NCBI RefSeq assembly: GCF_017311415.1 | Contig: NZ_JAEKIS010000007.1 | Span: forward strand, 186,001 to 250,000 | Source of the DNA: Salipiger abyssi | GTDB lineage: Bacteria > Pseudomonadota > Alphaproteobacteria > Rhodobacterales > Rhodobacteraceae | DNA length: 64,000 nt | Reading direction: 5' to 3' | Shown here: piece by piece, positions 1-9,218 of the stretch | Layout: each line of letters opens with the position of its first letter | Position numbering within the stretch: the first letter of the stretch is position 1 | The notes under the pieces: model-generated | Databases searched by the model: none | Seen by the model: the letters and a program-made list of their open reading frames with translations, nothing else | Told to the model about the DNA's origin: nothing | Translations under genes and position numbers: made by a program

Positions 1-720
1 GCCGAGCAGGTTCCAGACCGAGACTGTCGCCTCGACGAAGGGCAGCAGCTCGGAGAGAGGCACGAATTCCGCCAGCTCCTTGCCGATCATCGGGGTGCGG
101 CCAAGCCCGCCGCCGACCAGCACGCGGTAGCCGATGCGGCCCTCGCGCTCGACGACCTGGATGCCGATATCATGTGCCTTGATCACCGCGCGATCATTCG
201 GCGAGCCGGTGACGGCGATCTTGAACTTGCGCGGCAGGAACTGGAATTCCGGGTGGTCGCTCGACCATTGCCGCAAGAGCTCGGCCACCGGGCGCGGATC
301 GGCGATCTCGTCGGCGGCGGCACCGGCGAAATGATCGGCGGTCACGTTGCGGATCGTGTTGCCGGAGGTCTGGATGGCGTGCATGCCGACCTCGGCCAGC
401 GCATCGAGCATATCGGGCACGTCGCGCAGTTTCGGCCAGTTGTACTGGATGTTCTGGCGGGTGGTGAAATGGCCGTAGCCCTTGTCCCATTTCTCCGCCA
501 GCAGGGCGAGCTGATCCATCTGCGCGCTGTTGAGCGTGCCATAGGGGATGGCGACGCGCAGCATATAGGCGTGCAGCTGGAGATAGAGCCCGTTCATCAG
601 GCGCAGCGGCTTGAATTCGTCCTCGGTGAGATGGCCCGCGATGCGGCGCTCCACCTGCTGACGGAACTGGCGGTTGCGCTCGGCAACGAAGGCTGTGTCA
701 AAATCTGTGTAGCGGTACAT
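1..720 (-). CDS. cysI: Sulfite/nitrite reductase hemoprotein (CysI-like), N-terminal part
   Basis: About 240 N-terminal residues are visible; the gene continues beyond the left edge. The protein begins MYRYTDFDTAFVAERN and contains the ferredoxin-like half-domain of the siroheme nitrite/sulfite reductase family (GHFTTRQNIQYNW, then SGNTIRNVTADHFAG). The iron-sulfur cysteines lie in the missing C-terminal half. The family reduces sulfite to sulfide with siroheme and a [4Fe-4S] cluster in the cytoplasm. Upstream on the same strand come DUF2849 and cysG, which makes the siroheme precursor, so sulfite rather than nitrite reduction is the better reading. The start is the ATG at 718-720. The 69-bp gap to DUF2849 holds two palindromes. 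Confidence 0.85.
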   Translation of the reverse strand, partial: MYRYTDFDTAFVAERNRQFRQQVERRIAGHLTEDEFKPLRLMNGLYLQLHAYMLRVAIPYGTLNSAQMDQLALLAEKWDKGYGHFTTRQNIQYNWPKLRDVPDMLDALAEVGMHAIQTSGNTIRNVTADHFAGAAADEIADPRPVAELLRQWSSDHPEFQFLPRKFKIAVTGSPNDRAVIKAHDIGIQVVEREGRIGYRVLVGGGLGRTPMIGKELAEFVPLSELLPFVEATVSVWNLLG

Positions 721-735
721 CTTGTCTGTCTCCCC

Positions 736-780
736 GCAAATTCCTTTCAAGGAATTTGCAAATCTTTTCGAAAAGATTTG
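736..780. repeat. Two tandem AT-rich palindromes in the cys operon
   Basis: The first palindrome (736-759) has 11-bp arms, GCAAATTCCTT and its complement, around a 2-base loop. The second (759-780) is a perfect 22-bp self-complementary sequence whose left half is CAAATCTTTTC. They fill the spacer between the DUF2849 stop and the cysI start. They resemble the palindromes at 20506-20527, 32472-32497 and 32514-32545. They could act as an mRNA processing or stability hairpin, or be a dispersed palindromic repeat. Confidence 0.7.
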
Positions 781-789
781 GCGCGCGGC

Positions 790-1089
790 TCAGCCCTCGG
801 CCTGTTTGCCATGCGCGTAGTTGGACGGGCCGGTGGCGCGGAACGTCTCGCGGAAATGCGTGGTCTGCGGACCCTCGTCGCTGGGTGCCACATCGGCGAG
901 ATAAACGCCGACCGCCTCGGCGTGACGCGCCGAGGCGTCGAGCAGCCGGATCTGGGCGACGGCCTCGTCGGTCAGAACTTCGGCCTGCGACAGCGAGCGG
1001 ACCCAGCTGTCATCGGCGGCGAGATAGATCACGTCGCCCTCGAGCAGCGCGTTGGCGGTGACCACCTTGGGGGTGAAAGCCTTGGGCAT
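790..1089 (-). CDS. DUF2849 domain protein of the sulfite reductase operon
   Basis: This is a 99-residue soluble protein matching the DUF2849 pattern (FTPKVVTANALLEGDVIYLA, then WVRSLSQAEV). The family is known mainly from its place between cysG and cysI in Alphaproteobacteria; its biochemical role is unknown. The start codon overlaps the cysG stop (TGATG on the minus strand), so translation of the two is probably coupled. By context it is an accessory factor for siroheme or sulfite reductase, which is an inference from position only. Confidence 0.8.
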   Translation of the reverse strand: MPKAFTPKVVTANALLEGDVIYLAADDSWVRSLSQAEVLTDEAVAQIRLLDASARHAEAVGVYLADVAPSDEGPQTTHFRETFRATGPSNYAHGKQAEG

Positions 1090-1862
1090 CAGGAAACCTC
1101 CTGTCTTGCGATTGCGGCGGCGCGCGCGGCCTGCGGGGTAAGCCCCAGCAGCAGCACGGCGGGCCCGTCGAGCTGGGCCGCCTCAAGCGTGGCGGCGAGT
1201 GTGGCGAGGGTGGCGGGCAGCTGACGCTCATCGGCGCGCGAGGCGTTTTCCACCACGGTGACCGGGGTCATCGGGTCGGCGCCATGCATCATCAGCCGGC
1301 CCTGAAGGAAACGCGCGGCGCGCTTGCCCATATAGATCGCGGCCACCGCGCCGGGGCGCGCGAGCGTGCGCCAGTCCTGTTCGGCAAAGCCCTTGACGTC
1401 GTGCCCGGTGAGCAGGCGCAGATCGCTGTTGCGTCCGCGCTTGGTCATCGAGACGCCGAGGCTTGCGGCGGCGGCGGTCGCAGCGGTGAGGCCGGGGGTG
1501 ACGCGATAGGGGATGCCGGCGGCGTCGAGCGCCTCGGTTTCCTCGTCGAGCCGACCGAACACGCCGGGATCGCCGGATTTCAGCCGCACCACGCGGGCGC
1601 CGCCGCGGGCGTGCTCGATGATCAGCGCATTGATCGCGTCCTGCTTCATCGAGGGGCCGAAGCCCTTCTTGCCGACCGGCACCAGGACCGCTTCAGGCGC
1701 GGCGAAATCGAGGATCTCCTGTGGTACGAGCTGGTCGTGCAGCAGCACCTCGGCGGCGCCGATCAGCCGCATGGCGCGCAGGGTCAGCAGCTCCGGATCG
1801 CCGGGGCCGGCGCCGACAAAGGCCACGTGGCCCTGGGGCAGAAGGGTCTGGGGTCGTGCCAT
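1089..1862 (-). CDS. cysG: Uroporphyrinogen-III C-methyltransferase (siroheme synthesis)
   Basis: The 257-residue protein is the methyltransferase module only. It carries the family signatures VGAGPGDPELLTL near the N-terminus, then KSGDPGVFGR, then VTPGLTAATAAAA. It methylates uroporphyrinogen III at C2 and C7 with S-adenosylmethionine to give precorrin-2 on the way to siroheme, the cofactor of the downstream cysI. There is no CysG-type NAD-dependent dehydrogenase/ferrochelatase domain, so in strict nomenclature this is cobA/sumT-like. The ATG at 1860-1862 (protein start MARPQTLLPQGH) is chosen because the upstream extension in frame does not look like this family. Confidence 0.88.
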   Translation of the reverse strand: MARPQTLLPQGHVAFVGAGPGDPELLTLRAMRLIGAAEVLLHDQLVPQEILDFAAPEAVLVPVGKKGFGPSMKQDAINALIIEHARGGARVVRLKSGDPGVFGRLDEETEALDAAGIPYRVTPGLTAATAAAASLGVSMTKRGRNSDLRLLTGHDVKGFAEQDWRTLARPGAVAAIYMGKRAARFLQGRLMMHGADPMTPVTVVENASRADERQLPATLATLAATLEAAQLDGPAVLLLGLTPQAARAAAIARQEVS

Positions 1863-2014
1863 GGGACGGCTCCGCGCTTGGGTGGTGTGTTCTCTCAAAT
1901 ATAGGATATTGTCCCGCTTTCTGGCTAGGAGGGGGCCTGTACTAAGAACTTTGTCCTGTTCAGCGGCTGTGATACGAAAATTCATCTCGCTGCGCCGCAA
2001 TATGGAGAAAGCCT
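1863..2014. promoter_or_regulatory. Divergent promoter region, cysG operon and Lrp-type regulator
   Basis: This 152-bp spacer separates the cysG operon (minus) from the Lrp-type gene (plus). It contains an AT-rich core at about 1896-1912 (AATATAGGATATTGTCC), unlike the surrounding high-GC DNA. Divergence of a regulator from a pathway operon suggests that the Lrp-type protein binds here. No individual operator can be defined by eye. Confidence 0.5.
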
Positions 2015-2470
2015 ATGCAGATCGACGCGACCGACCGGAAAATCCTTCGCGAGCTTCAGCAGGACGCGGGCCGATCGCTCGACGATATCGCCCGTGCGGT
2101 GGGCTCGTCCAAGACGCCGGTCTGGAACCGGATTCGCAAGATGCGCGATGCTGGCATCATCGGGCCGCAGGTGGTGATCGCCGATCCGGACAAGCTGGGC
2201 TTCGAGGCCTGTTTCTTTGTGCTGATCCGCACCTCCGAGCACGATTCCGACTGGCAGCAGCGGTTTCTCAACGCGGTGCGCGCCCGGCCCGAGGTGATGG
2301 AGGCGCACCGGCTGGCGGGCGATATCGACTATATCCTCAAGGTGCGGGTGCCGAACGCGCGTGCCTATGACGTGTTCTACCAGTCGCTGATTTCCGAGGT
2401 GAAGGTGCACAACGTCACGGCGCTTTTGTCGATGGAGGAGATCAAGGCGACGACGGCGCTGCCGGTGTGA
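2015..2470 (+). CDS. Lrp/AsnC family transcriptional regulator
   Basis: This 151-residue protein has an N-terminal winged helix-turn-helix (residues 4-60, with RELQQDAGRSLDDIARAVG and the recognition helix SKTPVWNRIRKM). It is followed by an AsnC-type ligand-binding domain (about 70-145, with ACFFVLIRTSEH). The family forms dimers to octamers that bind amino acids or other small metabolites. It is divergent from the cysG-DUF2849-cysI operon and is therefore the likely local regulator of sulfite reduction. That target assignment is inferred from position. Confidence 0.9.
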   Translation: MQIDATDRKILRELQQDAGRSLDDIARAVGSSKTPVWNRIRKMRDAGIIGPQVVIADPDKLGFEACFFVLIRTSEHDSDWQQRFLNAVRARPEVMEAHRLAGDIDYILKVRVPNARAYDVFYQSLISEVKVHNVTALLSMEEIKATTALPV

Positions 2471-2494
2471 GCGCCGGGGCAGTCCGCCTCGGTT

Positions 2495-2515
2495 CTTTCA
2501 TCTTTCTGAAAATAC
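2495..2515 (+). repeat. Intergenic 21-base motif, copy 1
   Basis: A 21-base element whose core is CATCTTTCTGAAAATAC lies 25 bp past the Lrp-type stop. Its exact reverse complement occurs at 62039-62059, and a near copy with one extra T lies at 24544-24564. All three copies are at or beyond gene ends. No coding role is seen at this copy. Confidence 0.75.
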
Positions 2516-2627
2516 CCAAAAAAATCATCCCTCTGGGCCCTGTTCCGGTTTCGCCTGTTCGCGATGCCGTCTCAAGGCGACCGCGTCACGCGTGTTTGCA
2601 CCCGGATCTCTCTTCCGCAATGAAAAA

Positions 2628-2653
2628 CGCCTGCCGGGGAGTCCCGGCAGGCG
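2628..2653 (-). terminator. Intrinsic terminator of acnA (possibly bidirectional)
   Basis: An 11-bp perfect stem (CGCCTGCCGGG at 2628-2638 paired with 2643-2653) closes a GAGT loop. On the minus strand it is followed by TTTTT, giving a classical terminator about 40 bp beyond the acnA stop. On the plus strand a T-run lies slightly further away (2661-2666), so it may also stop the Lrp-type transcript. Confidence 0.9.
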
Positions 2654-2694
2654 CTCTTAGTTTTTTCGGAGCCGCCGGCGTGGCGGCGCGGCGG

Positions 2695-5439
<2,745 letters not shown>

Positions 5440-5528
5440 GGTTGGCTCCCTTGCAAGGACTGGAGAAAAGGGTTCGCTTGCCTCGCGTTCTGCCCCATTG
5501 GCCGCGCTCGTGCAAGGGGGATGCGCGG

Positions 5529-5552
5529 TTTTGTATACCGTAGAATACAAAA
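5529..5552. promoter_or_regulatory. Inverted repeat TTTTGTAT-N8-ATACAAAA, candidate operator
   Basis: Perfect 8-bp arms are separated by 8 bp (5529-5536 and 5545-5552) in the spacer between acnA (minus) and the DUF1223 gene (plus). The TTGTATAC-like half-sites are the sort bound by GntR-family dimers, but no such regulator is next door. It lies 90 bp from acnA and 117 bp from the DUF1223 start. Function is inferred. Confidence 0.5.
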
Positions 5553-5668
5553 AAAGACGCCTATGCCGCATCTGCAAAGCTTCACTGCCTCTCGCAAAAC
5601 CTTGATTGGTTATTTCAGGCGCGCTTCGCTACCTCGGAAAAGGGACACAAACAGGGATTTCGCCGCAG

Positions 5669-6367
5669 ATGAACCGACTCACCTACTGGATCGCAGGGCT
5701 GTGTATCGCGCTATCCGGCGCGGCCGCGCGGGCAGAGGACGCTCCGGTTGTGGTGGAGCTCTTCACCTCGCAGGGCTGTTCGTCCTGCCCGCCGGCGGAT
5801 GCGGTGCTGGCCGAGCTCGGCGAGCATGCGAATGTGATCCCGCTGGCTCTGCATGTGGATTACTGGGATTACATCGGCTGGCCCGACGCCTTTGCCGATC
5901 CGGGGTTCACCAAGCGACAGAAGGGCTATGCCCGTGCCGCCGGGCGGCGCTCGATCTACACGCCGCAGATGGTGATCGGCGGGCGTTACGATGTGGTGGG
6001 GTCGCGTCCGATGAAGGTTGTCGATGCGATCAACCACGCGGCCGCCAAGCCGGCGCTGGCGCGGCTGACTCTGCTGCGCGAGGGCGATACGCTGGAGATC
6101 CGGGCGGAGCCGCTGGCGGCGCTGCCGGTGACGATGGTGCATCTGGTGCGCTACACGCCGCAGACCCGGGTCGAGATTCTCGATGGTGAGAATGCGGGCC
6201 GCGCGGTCACCTATACCCATATCGCCCATGGTTGGCAGGCCCTCGGCCGCTGGGACGGCGCCGAGCCGCTCGAGCTGAATGTCCCGGTCGAGGGCGATGA
6301 TCCGGTTGTGGTGATGCTTCAGGAAGAGGGTTACGGCCCCATTCTCGCCGCCGCGCGCTTGCGCTGA
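5669..6367 (+). CDS. DUF1223 secreted thioredoxin-fold protein
   Basis: The 232-residue protein has a signal peptide (about residues 1-22, MNRLTYWIAGLCIALSGAAARA). A thioredoxin-like fold follows with a CSSC motif at Cys37-Cys40 in FTSQGCSSCPPAD. The conserved VDYWDYIGWPD segment is typical of DUF1223. It is probably periplasmic; a redox role is suggested by the CxxC but not shown. The chosen ATG directly precedes the signal peptide. Its last 37 bp overlap the 3' end of the convergent acyltransferase gene. Confidence 0.85.
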   Translation: MNRLTYWIAGLCIALSGAAARAEDAPVVVELFTSQGCSSCPPADAVLAELGEHANVIPLALHVDYWDYIGWPDAFADPGFTKRQKGYARAAGRRSIYTPQMVIGGRYDVVGSRPMKVVDAINHAAAKPALARLTLLREGDTLEIRAEPLAALPVTMVHLVRYTPQTRVEILDGENAGRAVTYTHIAHGWQALGRWDGAEPLELNVPVEGDDPVVVMLQEEGYGPILAAARLR

Positions 6368-7263
6368 CGCCGGGCCTGCCGCCTGGGTTTCCAGCGGCGG
6401 TGAATCCAGAACCACTGGCCGGGATCCTCGGCGATGCGCGCCTCCAGCCGCCGCGTCGCCTCCTTCATCATCTCTACCGGATCGCCATGCGGGATCGGCG
6501 CCTCGAATACCGCCTCGAAAGAGACGCCATCGGCGCGGCGGATGCCGAAGAAGGGCACAAAGAGTGCATCTGTCTTGAGCGCGATCTCGGCGGCCGAGGT
6601 CAGGGTCGGTGCGGGCTGGCCGAGAAAGTCGATGGGGGCGCCATCGCTGCTGTAGACATCGAAGAGCAGCACGCCCATGCCGCCGCCGCGGATATGCTTC
6701 AAGAGCCCCATGGTGCCGCGCCGCCCCTGTTCGAAGACCGGGTCGGAGAGCGCATGCATATTGGCGGCGTAATGCTCGTTGAAGAACGGGTTGGCCATGG
6801 GCCGGTAAAGCCCGCCAATGCGCCAGCCGCGCGCCACCAGCGCGGCGCGCGGGGCTTCGAAATTGCCGTAATGGCCGGTGACGAAGAGCACCGGACGGCC
6901 CTCGGCGCGGGCGCGCTCGATCTCGGGCAGGCCGTCGCCGGTGACCGGCGCGTGTTGCATCCGCGCCAGCAGGCCTTTGACGTCGTAATTCTCGATCATC
7001 GTGCGCCCGGCATTCTCGGCCACGCGGTCGGCGATGGCGCGGCGCTCGGCCTCGGGCATCTCGGGCCAGACATGGGCGAGGTTGTCCATGGCGCGCTTGC
7101 GGTAGCCCGCCAGCGGCGCGATGACCCGGCGGACCGCCCAGCCCATCAGCCGCAGCCGCGTGCGATGGGGCAGGGCGAGCGCCAGCCGGATCAGCCCGCG
7201 CAGCACCCGGTCCGAGATCCAGTCGCCCCAGCCGCCCCGTGCCTTCTCCTCGCCCTTCGCCAC
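6331..7263 (-). CDS. Lipid A biosynthesis type acyltransferase (LpxL/HtrB family)
   Basis: A 310-residue acyltransferase with the catalytic HX4E motif in VTGHYGNFEAPRA and downstream conserved blocks GGLYRPMANPFFNEHY and GMGVLLFDV. The family transfers secondary acyl chains to Kdo2-lipid A or related lipids at the inner membrane. The basic C-terminal tail (RRWKPRRQARRQRKRA) is typical. The start is a GTG at 7261-7263 after an AAGGAG site; it replaces a longer frame with atypical N-terminal composition. Its 3' end overlaps the convergent DUF1223 gene. The exact acceptor is not predictable. Confidence 0.85.
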   Translation of the reverse strand: MAKGEEKARGGWGDWISDRVLRGLIRLALALPHRTRLRLMGWAVRRVIAPLAGYRKRAMDNLAHVWPEMPEAERRAIADRVAENAGRTMIENYDVKGLLARMQHAPVTGDGLPEIERARAEGRPVLFVTGHYGNFEAPRAALVARGWRIGGLYRPMANPFFNEHYAANMHALSDPVFEQGRRGTMGLLKHIRGGGMGVLLFDVYSSDGAPIDFLGQPAPTLTSAAEIALKTDALFVPFFGIRRADGVSFEAVFEAPIPHGDPVEMMKEATRRLEARIAEDPGQWFWIHRRWKPRRQARRQRKRAAARMGP

Positions 7264-7336
7264 GTGTCGCTCTCCTTGTCGTGGGCGCAGAGATAGGACG
7301 CGGCGCGGCGCGGCACAAGCGGCCGGGTGGCCGGGT

Positions 7337-8215
7337 CTAGCCGGGGTGGGCGAGATGGAAGCTCCGCAGCGCCTGCGCGGTCTCATTCGGCGACTGGTCG
7401 GGGAAGAAATGCCCGCCGGGGATGGCGCGCGCCTGCATATGTTCCAGCCGCTCGGCCCAGGTGGCGGGCACATCCATCAACCGCGCCATGGCGCCCTCGG
7501 CACCGTAGAGCACCTGGGCAGGGCATGCCACGCGGCGGTGCAGGTCGGCGGCGTCGTGGTGAAAATCCACGTCGATGGCGGCGCGGTAATCGTTGCAGCC
7601 GGCGCGGATCGCCCCGGGCTGCGCCCAGGCGCGGCGGTATTCCGCCAGCAGCTCGGGCGCGAAATCCGTCAGCGCCGCCTTGCCGAAACCCAGCAGGCAG
7701 CGCTCGAAATAGGTTTGCGGATCGTGGCCGATCAGGGTTTCGGGGAACGGCGCGGGCTGGGCGAGAAAGAACCAGTGGTAATAGGCCCGCGCCACCTCCT
7801 GCGTGCAATGCGAGAGCAGGTGGTGCGTGGGCACGATATCCATCAGCGTCACTGCGAGCAGGCGCTCCGGCGCATCCAGCGTCAGCCGGTGGCTCACCCG
7901 CGCGCCACGGTCGTGCCCGGCGAGGTGAAACCGGTCAAAGCCCAGATGATCCATCAGCGCCAGCATGTCGGCGCCCATATTGCGAAAGCTCATCGCCTCC
8001 ATCGTCTCGGGCATGGAGCTGTCGCCATAGCCGCGCAGATCGGCGGCGATCACGGTGAAGGCGTCGGAAAGCGCCGGGATCAGAGGGCGCCAGAGCGCGC
8101 GGCATTGCGGATAACCGTGCAGCAGCAGAAGCGGCGGGCCGCTGCCCGCGATCTCATAGGCGATGCTCTGTCCGTTGATATCGGCCCTGAGGGGCCTGTC
8201 ATGCGTCTGGTTCAT
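7337..8215 (-). CDS. Alpha/beta hydrolase, fluoroacetate dehalogenase-like
   Basis: This 292-residue hydrolase keeps the residues that define the fluoroacetate dehalogenase family. They are the nucleophile Asp102 in GHDRGARVSHR, carboxylate-binding Arg103 and Arg106, and the acid residue Asp126 in LMDIVPT. The halide pocket His147-Trp148 is in ARAYYHWFFLAQPAP, with Tyr210 in NDYRAA and the general base His269 in GGHFF. Family members hydrolyse the carbon-halogen bond of haloacetates in the cytoplasm. The true substrate here is unproven; some relatives act on other short haloacids. The ATG at 8213-8215 is chosen by family length; its ribosome site is weak. It appears monocistronic. Confidence 0.8.
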   Translation of the reverse strand: MNQTHDRPLRADINGQSIAYEIAGSGPPLLLLHGYPQCRALWRPLIPALSDAFTVIAADLRGYGDSSMPETMEAMSFRNMGADMLALMDHLGFDRFHLAGHDRGARVSHRLTLDAPERLLAVTLMDIVPTHHLLSHCTQEVARAYYHWFFLAQPAPFPETLIGHDPQTYFERCLLGFGKAALTDFAPELLAEYRRAWAQPGAIRAGCNDYRAAIDVDFHHDAADLHRRVACPAQVLYGAEGAMARLMDVPATWAERLEHMQARAIPGGHFFPDQSPNETAQALRSFHLAHPG

Positions 8216-8261
8216 GCCGGGCAGGGAAGCCCGGTGCGCCGGGCCCGTCAAGCGGCGCGTT

Positions 8262-8801
8262 TCAGTCGGTGACGATAAAGGCGACGGAGGTCAGCTCGGC
8301 GGGGATCGCCTCGCGCACGCCTTGCGAGGTCGCCATGATGAAGGATTGGGAGTCATCGTCGAGCAGGCCGAACCCGGCTTCGAATACGCTTGTGGGCGTA
8401 TAGACCAGCGCTGCGGCCATGGTCGCCCCGGCCAGCAGCCCGCCGGAATTGCTGCGTGCGGGGCGACCCCGACGCATGAAGGCATAGCGCATGACATGGA
8501 TGGCGAGCATCACCGCGGAGACAGAGAGCAGAGCGGCCAGCGCGTAGAAGATATAGTCGTGATACTGGGCGGGAATGCTGCCGCGCAGCAGGCTCGTTTC
8601 GATGAGGTTGCGCTTTTCGGCGATGGAGAAAATCAGATAGGCCCAGCCAAAGCCAAGCAGCAGGCAAAGGAAAGGGCGTGCGGAGGTGCAGCAGGTTTGC
8701 ACGTTCGCGGCATTTCCGCCTCGGAAATACTGGGGGTCGAGACGCTCTACGCGGGTATTGAAATCGTCCCGCGTCATCTTGCGGAAAGCGTATTTCCTCA
8801 T
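8262..8801 (-). CDS. Small uncharacterised membrane protein
   Basis: The 179-residue protein has a charged N-terminus (MRKYAFRKMTRDDFNTRVERLDPQ), then a hydrophobic segment (PFLCLLLGFGWAYLIFSI). A second follows (YIFYALAALLSVSAVMLAIHV) and a weaker third (LLAGATMAAALVYT). The C-terminal region is soluble and acidic. I do not recognise the family. The start at 8799-8801 is supported by AAGGA/GAGG just upstream. It precedes the dehalogenase-like gene on the same strand with a 46-bp gap, but no functional link is evident. Confidence 0.7.
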   Translation of the reverse strand: MRKYAFRKMTRDDFNTRVERLDPQYFRGGNAANVQTCCTSARPFLCLLLGFGWAYLIFSIAEKRNLIETSLLRGSIPAQYHDYIFYALAALLSVSAVMLAIHVMRYAFMRRGRPARSNSGGLLAGATMAAALVYTPTSVFEAGFGLLDDDSQSFIMATSQGVREAIPAELTSVAFIVTD

Positions 8802-9218
8802 TGCCTCAGTCCTTGACCGTTCCGGGTTTTGATCGCATCGCGGTATCGCTCTGGTTGGTCGCCCGGTTCGGTATGATCCGTTTCTGTTACCACAAGTGTT
8901 AACGGCGGATTGTGGCGAATTCATGTGGCGATTGCGTCGGGGCAGCGGCTTGAAGGGGGTAATTTGAGCGAAATCCCGTTTTTTGAGCAAAAAATTCGGG
9001 TTGAGCAGGGTTGGCGGAAAATCCTGAAAAAGTATGACGTTGGGTCACCTTTCACATGTGGATAACTACATGTCGCCCGTCGCGGTCGCAGCCGGATGGT
9101 CGTTGCTGCGGTGCAGCGTCAGCGGCGCGCCCACCGCCGCCAAAACCGGCCAGTCGGAGCGATCGGCGGCACACTCTTAACGTGTGTGCCGCTGTTGTGG
9201 CACTGCTGAGGCGAAACC
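8802..9218. other. 417-bp non-coding spacer with hairpins
   Basis: There is no convincing gene. The left part (about 8890-9050) is AT-rich relative to the window and probably carries the promoter of the membrane protein. A 9-bp stem (GCGGCACAC at 9166-9174 with 9184-9192) and a shorter CTGAGG/CCTCAG stem near 9206-9222 lie just beyond the dipeptidase stop and may end its transcript. A lone TGTGGATAA at 9057-9065 matches the DnaA box consensus but stands alone. Confidence 0.6.

Noticed and set aside
172-1224. A 350-codon plus-strand frame over cysI, DUF2849 and cysG
   Set aside because: It spans three genes on the other strand and has no family features or ribosome site.
5711-7318. A 535-codon minus-strand frame across the DUF1223 and acyltransferase region
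   Set aside because: It is an Arg/Pro-rich shadow; both real genes are well supported in other frames.
9057-9065. A perfect DnaA box TGTGGATAA in a 417-bp spacer
   Set aside because: A single 9-base match is expected by chance in 64 kb, and there are no clustered boxes, AT-rich unwinding repeats or replication genes.
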